This document shows, piece by piece, positions 24,542 through 31,814 of a stretch of DNA of 33,305 nt. The DNA lies in assembly GCA_028724585.1 (NCBI GenBank), contig JAQYCQ010000024.1, positions 1 to 33,305 of the forward strand, in the 5' to 3' direction. Source of the stretch: Bacillota bacterium (lineage in GTDB: Bacteria > Bacillota > Clostridia > Peptostreptococcales > Anaerovoracaceae). Made by a program: the position numbers and the translations under genes. The notes under the pieces are model-generated. The model made no database searches and was not told where the DNA came from. It was given only the letters and a program-made list of their open reading frames with translations. The first letter of the stretch is position 1. Every line of letters starts with the position of its first letter.

Positions 24542-24754
24542 TTAATCCTGGCGCGGTTTTCTGAATGAGCCGTAATCTGTCCTGATCGGTTCGAGCTTGA
24601 AGCCGTTCATCTCGCCGTCGACGATGTCATTTTCCACGATCTTGCCTCTTATGCAGAACGTGCGGCATCCTGACGGGCAGCGTCCGCAGCCCTTCCTTAC
24701 TCCAACAGGTGGTTCATATCCGCGGTTTCCTGTTTCCTTAACTATTTTTCCCAT
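24542..24754 (-). CDS. Small cysteine-rich protein, unknown function
   Basis: This 70-residue protein of no recognised family has one tight cysteine cluster, GCGRCPSGCRTFCIRG (C-x2-C-x3-C-x4-C, residues about 23-34). That pattern could bind zinc or an iron-sulfur cluster. There is no signal peptide or membrane segment. It is probably real: AAGGAGG sits at a normal distance from the ATG at 24754, and the gene lies 19 bases after its upstream neighbour and ends 55 bases before a strong terminator. It is the last gene of the four-gene operon that starts with the molybdopterin-binding protein, so a link to metal or cofactor handling is plausible but unproven. Confidence 0.75.
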   Translation of the reverse strand: MGKIVKETGNRGYEPPVGVRKGCGRCPSGCRTFCIRGKIVENDIVDGEMNGFKLEPIRTDYGSFRKPRQD

Positions 24755-24773
24755 AAGCGCGCGCCTCCTTTAT

Positions 24774-25343
24774 TTATCTAGGCTGTGTAAAATCAGACTC
24801 CTCTTCGTAAGCTTCATAGATAACGCCTTCCCAGACACCCTTCATCTTATCCTCATTTTCTTTATAAAGCTCATCGACAGTGTCATATTCGTAAGTGTCG
24901 CCAAGATAATACATATTGATCTTGTTCTTCGTGATGCTCCACTTCTTTGTTTCCCTGTTGTATCTTACGGAAACGTCATCTTCGTCCTCGAGCAGATAGA
25001 ACTCATCTACATCGTACTTTTCGAGATATTCCTTGAATGTCGCAGCATCAGGATCCTTGATCTTGTGATAAACTCTGTTGATAGCCATAAGGAATTTCTG
25101 GCCGTCAGGCCTGTAGGCGCTGAACACATGTCCGATCTGGACCAGCCTGAGTTCCTTTCCTGCCATTTCGAGCATATGCATGACCGCATTCTGTACTTCG
25201 ATATAGAGCTGGCCGTCAACTGTGAAGAACTGGCCGTTAAGCTCGAACATGTCGTCCTCAAGATAGAAGTCAACATAAAGATCATCGAATTTCGCTACTG
25301 TTTCAGGGTCGTTGATATCGAGTGTCACTTCAAGAGAATCCAT
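24774..25343 (-). CDS. Hypothetical protein, 189 aa, acidic
   Basis: I do not recognise this protein. It is soluble, acidic and tyrosine-rich, without signal peptide or membrane segments. It begins MDSLEVTLDINDPETVAKFD and ends with a short acidic tail (EAYEEESDFTQPR). A central part (GQFFTVDGQLYIEVQNAVMH, QIGHVFSAYRPDGQKFLMAI) looks like an alternating-strand beta domain. An internal stretch (YYLGDTYEYDTVDELYKENE) could be a second one. AGGAGG precedes ATG 25343. It lies 64 bases after the tandem YopX gene and 19 before the cysteine-rich gene. Its constant partners would be the best clue to its role. Confidence 0.85.
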   Translation of the reverse strand: MDSLEVTLDINDPETVAKFDDLYVDFYLEDDMFELNGQFFTVDGQLYIEVQNAVMHMLEMAGKELRLVQIGHVFSAYRPDGQKFLMAINRVYHKIKDPDAATFKEYLEKYDVDEFYLLEDEDDVSVRYNRETKKWSITKNKINMYYLGDTYEYDTVDELYKENEDKMKGVWEGVIYEAYEEESDFTQPR

Positions 25344-25407
25344 TTATTTTTCCTCCTATAGTTATTATACCTGAACTTTTTATTATTAATCCATATAATG
25401 CGAACTT

Positions 25408-26226
25408 TTACATCTGCGGTACCATTTTAGGGTTTTCGTAGATATTTCCTACTACTTCTACCTGCGCAGCTGTAGATGAAGCTCCCGGAATGATCGAACC
25501 GTCGTTGCTCAGATAGATGAACTGTCCGATCTCAGCGCTCCACAGTATCTGTGCCACGTCTTCGCCGTTTTCAGCAGCGATGACATCTCCCTCGAATATT
25601 TCTTTGCCGTTGATGTCCTTCCAGCCTGTATCCTGCATAGGGATCAGTTCCATAGGAGGATCATTCTTGATATCGTAGATATAAAGAGCTCCGAATGACA
25701 GATAAGCATATATCGAGTTCATCATGTCAGCTTCAGGATCCTTGAGATCCTCCGGCTGGTACATTACCTTAGCGTCAGGATCCCAGGCACGGAATCTGAG
25801 AGTCCTTCTCCTGTCTTCAGGATCGGCATCTCCGTTCTCGAAGATATTTCCTGCTATGTGCATAGCGTCTGAAAGGTAGTCGCCGCCCTGCTCTACGCTG
25901 CCGTCATTATAAAGGAGCACGAAGCCTGAAGTCTCTTCGTCCCAGATGACCTGACAGTACTTATCGTCGAGCTCCAGGATATCTCCTTCGTAAACCTCGT
26001 ACTGCTGGTTGTCATACCAGTCTGTGCACTGCATAGGAAGGAATGTCGATGGAGGATTGTGCTTCATATCGACGATCTCCAGCTCTCCGTTTACGAGCTT
26101 GCCGAAGATAGTCTTAGGCGCGTTTTCGTCAGCGTCAGGCTCCTCCAGCTGTTCAGGGCTGTACATCTTCTTTTCGACAGGATCCCATGCCCTGTATTTC
26201 CATTCTCTTGTATATTCGTCTGCCAT
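25408..26226 (-). CDS. Tandem YopX-domain protein
   Basis: This 272-residue protein is built of two copies of a YopX-like domain. Copy 1 (about 9-132) has YRAWDPVEKKMYSPEQL, TFLPMQCTDWYDNQQYEVYE, GDILELDDKYCQVIWDEETS and MHIAGNIFENGD. Copy 2 (about 143-270) has FRAWDPDAKVMYQPEDL, ELIPMQDTGWKDINGKEIFE, GDVIAAENGEDVAQILWSAE and VEVVGNIYENPKMV. The RAWD, EGDI/V and GNI(F/Y)EN landmarks are those of YopX, a family known mainly from phages and plasmids, where it is usually a single domain of about 130 residues and unknown function. Here the gene is in a chromosomal operon with a molybdopterin-binding protein and no phage genes are near. AGAGGTGA precedes ATG 26226. The role is unknown. Confidence 0.88.
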   Translation of the reverse strand: MADEYTREWKYRAWDPVEKKMYSPEQLEEPDADENAPKTIFGKLVNGELEIVDMKHNPPSTFLPMQCTDWYDNQQYEVYEGDILELDDKYCQVIWDEETSGFVLLYNDGSVEQGGDYLSDAMHIAGNIFENGDADPEDRRRTLRFRAWDPDAKVMYQPEDLKDPEADMMNSIYAYLSFGALYIYDIKNDPPMELIPMQDTGWKDINGKEIFEGDVIAAENGEDVAQILWSAEIGQFIYLSNDGSIIPGASSTAAQVEVVGNIYENPKMVPQM

Positions 26227-26264
26227 TTCTTCACCTCTGAATTCTTTTATCCAATATCAATAAA

Positions 26265-27275
26265 TTATTTCTTTATCTCGTATCTTTCGTTGTTCATGAT
26301 GAGTCCGCCTACGCCCATTTTCACGATATCCTCGCGCTTTATCTCCACGTCAGCGAAAACATAAGGGAGCATCCTGTCGAACATAGTATTTTTAAAGTAC
26401 ATGCCGGCAGCCGGAACGCCGAGAACAGGTATATCATCCAGATATGCCACCAGGAACATAGCTCCCGGGAGCACCGGCGACCCCTGCTTTACTATCCTCG
26501 CGCCCGTAGCCCTTATAGCGCCCGGCGTCTTGTCATCCGGATCGACCGACATGCCTCCTGTAGCCACGATGACCTCAGCCCCTTTGTCCCTCATTTCCAG
26601 GATCTTGTCTTTTATCTGATCGAGGTCGTCAGGAGCGAAATCCATGCCTATGATCTCTCCGCCGTATTCGCTTACCTTAGCGCGGAGCACCGGCCCGAAA
26701 GCATCGTCGACTCTCTTGCTGAAGACTTCGCTGCCAGTGATAACGCATCCTACCTTTTTGCTGACAAAAGGTTTTACCGATACCACATCTTCTGCTCCAG
26801 CGCAGATATCCTCTACCGCAGCGACGTCCTCTTCCTTTACCACGAGAGGAACAACCTTGGTAGCAGCTACCATCTGGTCTTTTTCCACTACGCTGTTATT
26901 AGGGATGGTAGCGCAGAGCGGATTCTCCAGATCGTTGATAGCATATACAGCATCCTCATTAAGACAGAGCATTCCCCTGCAGTCAGAAAAAATATTTACC
27001 CTGCTCTGCGACGGCGGCTTGACATAAGTATGAGTACCGTGAATGGCCTCTCCCAGTCTTATGCCTGCCTGGTCCTCATGAACATCGTCTTCCTCGAGCG
27101 TAAGCACATATATATTGTATTTACCCACATCGAGCAGTTTCTCAACATCGCCGGCATCTATTTTATGACCTTTCCTGAATAAATTGCCCTTAAACTCGCC
27201 CTGCACGATACGTGCTATATCATGAGCGATTATCTGGCCGACCGCGTCTTCTGTCCTGATAATCTCTGTCTTCAT
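26265..27275 (-). CDS. Molybdopterin-binding domain protein (MoaB/MogA-like fold)
   Basis: This 336-residue protein's C-terminal half is a MoCF-binding domain: KKVGCVITGSEVFSKRVDDA, DKGAEVIVATGGMSVDPDD, KTPGAIRATGARIVKQGSPV, LPGAMFLVAYLDDIPVLGVP and AAGMYFKNTMFDRMLPYV. The GGMSVDPDD-TP motif is typical of the clostridial molybdopterin-binding proteins found beside molybdenum hydroxylases. The N-terminal half (MKTEIIRTEDAVGQIIAHDI, FRKGHKIDAGDVEKLLDVGK) resembles the MoeA-type start. It may insert or adapt molybdenum cofactor for the hydroxylase at 28.9-32.7 kb, or act in cofactor maturation (inference). The ATG at 27275 has GGAGG nine bases upstream; the upstream frame to 27353 lacks one. It is the first gene of a four-gene operon. 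Confidence 0.92.
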   Translation of the reverse strand: MKTEIIRTEDAVGQIIAHDIARIVQGEFKGNLFRKGHKIDAGDVEKLLDVGKYNIYVLTLEEDDVHEDQAGIRLGEAIHGTHTYVKPPSQSRVNIFSDCRGMLCLNEDAVYAINDLENPLCATIPNNSVVEKDQMVAATKVVPLVVKEEDVAAVEDICAGAEDVVSVKPFVSKKVGCVITGSEVFSKRVDDAFGPVLRAKVSEYGGEIIGMDFAPDDLDQIKDKILEMRDKGAEVIVATGGMSVDPDDKTPGAIRATGARIVKQGSPVLPGAMFLVAYLDDIPVLGVPAAGMYFKNTMFDRMLPYVFADVEIKREDIVKMGVGGLIMNNERYEIKK

Positions 27276-27419
27276 CTGGACTATCCTCCATATCCATAAA
27301 AATTTTTCGAACGAAAAATTCTGCTCTGACATACACGCGGGCTCCGCCCGCATCCGTCAGCGGAGCTGACGAAAAACCGCTTCCCGCTGAAGAGCACTCA
27401 GTTCATCGTTCGCGCAAAC
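27276..27419 (-). other. Long structured leader of the molybdopterin-binding operon
   Basis: The predicted 144-nt leader can fold extensively. It has two GGA-loop hairpins (27337-27351 and 27356-27370), an outer TGCTCT/AGAGCA pairing (27322-27327 with 27391-27396) that encloses both, and a perfect AATTTTTCG/CGAAAAATT hairpin (27301-27320) close to the ribosome-binding site. Long folded leaders before molybdenum cofactor genes recall the Moco RNA motif, but I could not match its conserved bases, so no riboswitch is claimed. Confidence 0.5.
27337..27371. repeat. Paired GGA/TCC-loop hairpins, copies 7 and 8
   Basis: GCGGGC-TCC-GCCCGC (27337-27351) is followed four bases later by GTCAGC-GGA-GCTGAC (27356-27370; with flanking C/G the stem is 7 bp). 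The TCC form comes first and the GGA form second on the plus strand. The downstream GAAAAA matches the flank of the copy at 17373-17387. Confidence 0.7.
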
Positions 27420-27425
27420 ATGTTT

Positions 27426-27454
27426 ATTGTATGATATTTACACATAATTTTCAA
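27426..27454 (-). promoter_or_regulatory. Promoter of the molybdopterin-binding/YopX operon
   Basis: Minus strand TTGAAA (27449-27454), 17-base spacer, TACAAT (27426-27431), starting near 27419. It gives the long leader described at 27276-27419. Confidence 0.75.
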
Positions 27455-27503
27455 TGAATTGACGAATTTTCGTTAAAAATCTGACATTTAAAAGAAAAAC
27501 ACG

Positions 27504-27539
27504 AAAATAAAAGCTGCTGTACTGAAAACATACAGCAGC
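27504..27539 (-). terminator. Terminator of the radical SAM gene
   Basis: Perfect 9-bp stem GCTGCTGTA/TACAGCAGC (27513-27521 and 27531-27539), 9-base loop, followed on the minus strand by TTTTATTTT. Confidence 0.9.
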
Positions 27540-27560
27540 CTGATCAGCGTATCTTAAATA

Positions 27561-28502
27561 CTATAAAGAAGCAGCTTCCTTCTTAGGAGGTTCGCTTCCG
27601 TCTATGGAGTGAACATCGTCGCCCACTACCTCGAGCCATTTAAGGTCGTAAGGCTCGAATGTAACATTTCTGTACTTATTGACATCAAGGATCTTTCCGT
27701 CCCAGTCGCTGTGGATGATACCTGTCTGTTTGATCAGGATATCGTAAAGGATGTCGTAAGTAACCCCGTCGTCACCCTTCTCTACTATAGTAGAATAAGG
27801 AAGAGTCTTGTGGTAAGTCAACTCGAGGTCCTTGTACTTGTAATGGAATCCGCAGCGCATACGACATCCGTCAAGGCCTGTGTATTCGCAGAATTCGTTC
27901 AGGTCATGATAGATCTGATCGTGCTCTCTGTCGTAAAGATTGTCAGGAGTAGTGTCAGTATAGTCAAACCTGAACTGGATAGGAATGCCGTATTTATTAA
28001 ACCTGTCAAGATAAGCAGTAAGCTTCTCGCGCGGATATCTCTTATAAAGAACGCAGTTTACCCTTACAGGAACAGGAATCTGAGCTATGAGCTCATCGTC
28101 TGACTCTTCTACGTATTTAACGAGATGGCGGGAGATATTGATGCATGTGATCTTATCCTTGTTGCGCTCACAGAAATCAAGCATATCCTGAGGAGTACGA
28201 TCCGCAAAAACAGGGAAAGTAGTGTTTATAAAGAGCCTGTGAGTATTAGGGATCTCATTGATCATGCGCTGGAGCGACTCCATATTGGCGAAAGGTTCTC
28301 CGCCTGTAAATACGAAGTCACAGTTAGGAGTGATCTCATCCATAGTGTGGATGCTCTGGATGATCTTCGCTTCGTCAAAGCCGGTCATGTTGCTGTATTC
28401 TTCCTTATTGATGCAGAAAGGGCATTTATTGTGACAGTCATAAGGGACGAAAATAGTTACAGTCGCGCCACCCTCACGGGTCTTGTACGGGTTGTTGCTC
28501 AT
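27561..28502 (-). CDS. Radical SAM protein of unknown specificity
   Basis: This 313-residue radical SAM enzyme has the cluster motif C-x3-C-x2-C (CHNKCPFC, about 24-31), the SAM-binding FTGGEPFANMESLQRMI stretch, and later segments INTTFPV, CINISRH and VRVNCVLYKRYPRE. The C-terminal half carries GLDGCRMRCGFHYKYKDLEL with two cysteines (C-x3-C), too few for a classic SPASM domain but possibly ligands. The start MSNNPYKTREGGATVTIF at ATG 28502 has GGAGG eight bases upstream. It has its own promoter and terminator, lying between the molybdenum hydroxylase operon and the molybdopterin-binding operon. Its substrate is unknown; a link to cofactor or peptide modification is speculation. Confidence 0.9.
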   Translation of the reverse strand: MSNNPYKTREGGATVTIFVPYDCHNKCPFCINKEEYSNMTGFDEAKIIQSIHTMDEITPNCDFVFTGGEPFANMESLQRMINEIPNTHRLFINTTFPVFADRTPQDMLDFCERNKDKITCINISRHLVKYVEESDDELIAQIPVPVRVNCVLYKRYPREKLTAYLDRFNKYGIPIQFRFDYTDTTPDNLYDREHDQIYHDLNEFCEYTGLDGCRMRCGFHYKYKDLELTYHKTLPYSTIVEKGDDGVTYDILYDILIKQTGIIHSDWDGKILDVNKYRNVTFEPYDLKWLEVVGDDVHSIDGSEPPKKEAASL

Positions 28503-28561
28503 GTGTGTTGGTCCTCCAATATATATCCGGGAAATCCAGTTTCTCAATTCATACAGATAGA

Positions 28562-28590
28562 ATCATACCCAAATTAGAAAGTAAAGTCAA
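28562..28590 (-). promoter_or_regulatory. Promoter of the radical SAM gene
   Basis: Minus strand TTGACT (28585-28590), 17-base spacer, TATGAT (28562-28567). It gives a leader of about 50 nt before ATG 28502. Confidence 0.8.
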
Positions 28591-28871
28591 TGTTATCAGA
28601 TACTAAAGAAAAATTTAACAATTCATAAAAATAAATCCGAAGCCGATTCTAAATTCCAGTATATGGGCGTACAAAACAGCAAACACGGTAAAAGAAGCCC
28701 TCAATACAATGCCTGTTTCTTCCTTATAATTTTTTTATCCAACAAAAAACATATAAACTCAGCCAGACTTTTTGAGAAAGAATTAACATAATGGATACTC
28801 CGGTTAAAGGTATTGGAATGACAGTATTTTAACGAGATCCGGGAAAAATCCGGAGATATTCATACAAAAAG
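28591..28871. other. Intergenic region, no gene seen
   Basis: AT-rich spacer between the radical SAM promoter and the terminator of the molybdenum hydroxylase operon. The only structure noticed is a small TCCGG/CCGGA hairpin near 28843-28857. A 13-codon plus-strand frame at 28791 is not convincing. Confidence 0.55.
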
Positions 28872-28903
28872 AAAAAAAGCGCAACGGCATTTGCCGCTGC
28901 GCT
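28872..28903 (-). terminator. Terminator of the molybdenum hydroxylase operon
   Basis: A 12-13 bp stem (28878-28890 with 28891-28903: AGCGCA-CGGCA paired with TGCCG-TGCGCT, one mismatch) followed by seven Us on the minus strand (28872-28878). This strong terminator lies about 40 bases after the stop codon. Confidence 0.92.
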
Positions 28904-28943
28904 CCGCTTATGCAGAGTATAAACTCTGTTTAAAACCAATATA

Positions 28944-31313
28944 CTAGAGGTTCTTACCTACTGACTTCAGATAGTTGAGAACCTTCTCCTGAGTAAGAGG
29001 CTCTTCCATGCATCTGTATCCGATAGCATCGTATACTGCGTTGAAGATTGCGGAAGGTGTAGGCTGGATAGGGCCTTCGCCTGATTCCTTAGCACCGTAA
29101 GGTGATGAAGGATCGTAAGATTCAACGATTTCAGTATCGATCTCAGGGATATCCATAGTTCCTACGAGCTTGTAGTCGTGGAATGAAGGGTTGAGGAGAC
29201 GACCGTCATCAGCGTATCTCATTTCCTCGAGGAGAGCGTGTCCCATACCCATCTGGATGGATCCGTGTACCTGACCTTCGCAGGACATAGGGTTGATCGG
29301 CTGACCAAGGTCACCAGCCTCAGTGATCTTGTCAACGTGTACATTACCAGTGTAGAGGTCAACTGTAACTTCTGCGATCTGGCAAGTGAATCCGAATGTA
29401 GGTGAGTGACCGATGTTACCACCCTGCTGGATACCCTTACGTCTAGGAGGAGTGAACTGACCAGTTGTAACGAGCGGGCCGTTAGCTGAGATGTACTGAT
29501 CAACAACTTCGTGCCAGTCTACGTTCTTTCTCTTTCTCTCATAGATTGAGTAGAACTGATAGTCCTTAACTCCAACTTCCTGACCACGGCAGCCCATGAT
29601 AGCAGCAGCTACTGGGAACAGCTTCTGGTTAGCAGCTTCGCAAGCTCTTCTGATAGCCCAGCCTGTAGCGTAAGTTACACGGGAAGCGAATGTACCAAGG
29701 TCGAATGTAGTAGTCTCAGTATCTCTGGACTCAACCTTTACGTCCTCAGATCTAACACCGAGAGTCTCGGCAGCCATCTGAGCCATAACCATATCAGCAC
29801 CCTGGCCGATATCAGTAGCGCCGCAGTAGAGAACTACGTTGTTCTCGCCTTCGATCTTAACCATAGCTACTGTATGAGGCTTGTATGAGAGGTACAGAGT
29901 GTATGAAGTACCGGAGATGTAATAACCACCGGACATACCAATACCCTTACCAAACGGAAGCTTGCCAACCTTGTTTTCGAAGTCGCAGTTCTTAGCGGCA
30001 GTTGACAGAGCCTTCTTGTACTCGCAGTGAGGTACATACATCATTGAACGGCAAGTGTGGCCTGATTCAACAGCGTTGAGGAGTCTGATCTGGAGTGGGT
30101 TCATGCCGAGTTTCTCAGCAGCCATATCCATCATGATCTCCATTGCGAATCTAGGCTGTGCACCACCGAGTCCTCTGTGAGCTCCGCAAGTCTGAGTGTT
30201 AGTGTAGATCAGTTTACCTTCAAACTTAGCAGCAGGAGTTACATAAGGGAGGTGAGTCATTGAAGCTGTGTAGAACAGTACTACAACGCCCCATGACATG
30301 TAAGCGCCGGCAACCATGATTTCCTTGAAGTCAACGGCAGTGATGTGACCATCCTTGTCGAAGCCCTGACGGAACTTCATGAATGCTGGGTGATGTCCCT
30401 GACCCTGAGCGAATACTTCTGATCTCTCATATACGCACTTTACAGGACGACCAATTCTTGATGAGAACTTGGAAGTGATGAAGTCAGCAGTAGTAGCTAC
30501 GCCCTTGCCGCCGAATCCGCCGCCGAGGAGAGGAACTGTGATTCTGATGTCCTTAAGAGGCATCTGCAGAACCTTAGCCAGCTGCTGGTGAGTGTAATGA
30601 GGAACCTGGCAAGTAGCCCAGAGGTGGAGCTTATTCTTGTTTACATCGTAATCAGCGAGCGCAGCCTGCGGCTCGATGAATGACTGATGATACTGGCAGG
30701 AATAGAATTCGCCTTCAACAACAACGCCGCCGTTAGCTTCAGTCTCAGCGAGGATTGAATCTACATCGCCGTATTCCTGTGAACCCTGGTGAGCGATATT
30801 GCCTGGCTTATCTTCGTGAATGAGGATACCAGTCTCGTTAGCGAACTGCTCTGACTTACGAGCATCAGTTACAACTGGGAGAAGTTCATACTCAACGTCG
30901 ATGAGGTCGAGAGCCTTCTCAGCGATCTCTTCTGTAAGAGCGCAGACAGCTGCAACAGGTTCACCCCACATACGAACCTTGTCTCTTGCGAGAACTTCTT
31001 CGTTTGCTGAGTGAGCTACGATACCGTAATCGATAGGGAAATCCTTACCAGTCAGAACGTCAAGTACGCCGTCGAGCTCGAGAGCCTTGCTGTAATCGAT
31101 ATTCTTGATTGTAGCGTGTGCATGTGGTGATCTGAGGATCTTAGCATAGCACATTCTAGGAAGGGAAAGGTCTCCAGTGTACTGCTGTTTACCAGTTACC
31201 TTGAGAGGTCCATCGAGACGAGGAATTGATCTTCCTACTTCAGTGTACTCTCTGGTATAGTCTTTATAATCATGATATCTGTTTGAAACTTCAAATGTCT
31301 TGTTCATTCCCAT
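28944..31313 (-). CDS. Molybdenum hydroxylase large subunit (xanthine dehydrogenase family)
   Basis: This 789-residue Mo-cofactor subunit acts with the FeS and FAD subunits to hydroxylate or reductively dehydroxylate an N-heterocycle, aldehyde or aryl-CoA. The N-terminal aldehyde-oxidase a/b-hammerhead domain has RLDGPLKVTGKQQYTGDL and ILRSPHAHATI. Mo-domain motifs are LLGGGFGGKG (pterin contact), NTQTCGAHRGLGGAQPRFAM (position of GAFRGFGGPQ), GATDIGQGADMVMAQMAAET, and YGAKESGEGPIQPTPSAIFN with the catalytic Glu position (usually GVGE). His for Phe in the AHRG motif and ESGEG for GVGEP mark it as a divergent branch, nearer to 4-hydroxybenzoyl-CoA reductase alpha than to xanthine dehydrogenase (inference). 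No in-frame TGA is present. The ATG at 31313 directly follows the FeS gene stop. Confidence 0.93.
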   Translation of the reverse strand: MGMNKTFEVSNRYHDYKDYTREYTEVGRSIPRLDGPLKVTGKQQYTGDLSLPRMCYAKILRSPHAHATIKNIDYSKALELDGVLDVLTGKDFPIDYGIVAHSANEEVLARDKVRMWGEPVAAVCALTEEIAEKALDLIDVEYELLPVVTDARKSEQFANETGILIHEDKPGNIAHQGSQEYGDVDSILAETEANGGVVVEGEFYSCQYHQSFIEPQAALADYDVNKNKLHLWATCQVPHYTHQQLAKVLQMPLKDIRITVPLLGGGFGGKGVATTADFITSKFSSRIGRPVKCVYERSEVFAQGQGHHPAFMKFRQGFDKDGHITAVDFKEIMVAGAYMSWGVVVLFYTASMTHLPYVTPAAKFEGKLIYTNTQTCGAHRGLGGAQPRFAMEIMMDMAAEKLGMNPLQIRLLNAVESGHTCRSMMYVPHCEYKKALSTAAKNCDFENKVGKLPFGKGIGMSGGYYISGTSYTLYLSYKPHTVAMVKIEGENNVVLYCGATDIGQGADMVMAQMAAETLGVRSEDVKVESRDTETTTFDLGTFASRVTYATGWAIRRACEAANQKLFPVAAAIMGCRGQEVGVKDYQFYSIYERKRKNVDWHEVVDQYISANGPLVTTGQFTPPRRKGIQQGGNIGHSPTFGFTCQIAEVTVDLYTGNVHVDKITEAGDLGQPINPMSCEGQVHGSIQMGMGHALLEEMRYADDGRLLNPSFHDYKLVGTMDIPEIDTEIVESYDPSSPYGAKESGEGPIQPTPSAIFNAVYDAIGYRCMEEPLTQEKVLNYLKSVGKNL

Positions 31314-31802
31314 TTATAACACCCCGCCTTCTGCAGCACATGCCTCTACAGCATCTAAGATCAGGATGTAACCTGTGCATCTGCAGAGGTTTCCTGAAAG
31401 TGCTCTTCTAATTTCCTGTCTTGTAGGATGAGGATTTTCGCTCAGTAAAGCGTAGGAAGAGAGGATCATTCCAGGAGTGCAGTAACCGCACTGAACAGCT
31501 CCGTGGTTGAGGAATGACTTCTGAATAGGGTTCATCTCGCCAGTCTTTCTGTCAGCGATACCCTCGATAGTAGTGATCTTCTTGCCCTGACATGCAATTG
31601 CGAGAGTCAGGCAGGAAAGAACAGCTTTACCGTCGATAATTACTGTGCAGGCACCGCAGTCACCCTGGCCGCAGCCCTTCTTAGTTCCAGTCAGATGAGC
31701 TTTCTTTCTGAGAACTTCAACGAGAAGATCAGTAGGAGCTACGATCAGATCCATATCTTCTCCATTAATGTTTAATGTGATAAGCTGATTTTTCATTGTC
31801 AT
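31314..31802 (-). CDS. Molybdenum hydroxylase [2Fe-2S] subunit
   Basis: This 162-residue iron-sulfur subunit carries electrons from the Mo centre to FAD. The N-terminal plant-ferredoxin-type cluster has GCGQGDCGACTV plus the later C of SCLTLA. The C-terminal four-helix cluster has HGAVQCGYCTPGMILSSYAL and the final GNLCRCTGY. All eight cysteine ligands are present. The length is typical of separate small subunits such as HcrC, NdhS or XdhC. The start is ATG 31802, or ATG 31796 two codons on; GGGAGGTGA overlaps the first closely, so the second may be used. It lies 12 bases after the FAD gene and touches the large-subunit gene. Confidence 0.95.
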   Translation of the reverse strand: MTMKNQLITLNINGEDMDLIVAPTDLLVEVLRKKAHLTGTKKGCGQGDCGACTVIIDGKAVLSCLTLAIACQGKKITTIEGIADRKTGEMNPIQKSFLNHGAVQCGYCTPGMILSSYALLSENPHPTRQEIRRALSGNLCRCTGYILILDAVEACAAEGGVL

Positions 31803-31814
31803 GTCACCTCCCAG

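Noticed and set aside
28791-28832. Small plus-strand protein of 13 codons
   Set aside because: Weak ribosome-binding site, no promoter, very short, and inside an AT-rich spacer.
28944-31313. Selenocysteine-containing molybdenum hydroxylase
   Set aside because: The reading frame has no internal TGA, so no Sec codon. A labile selenium ligand cannot be judged from sequence.
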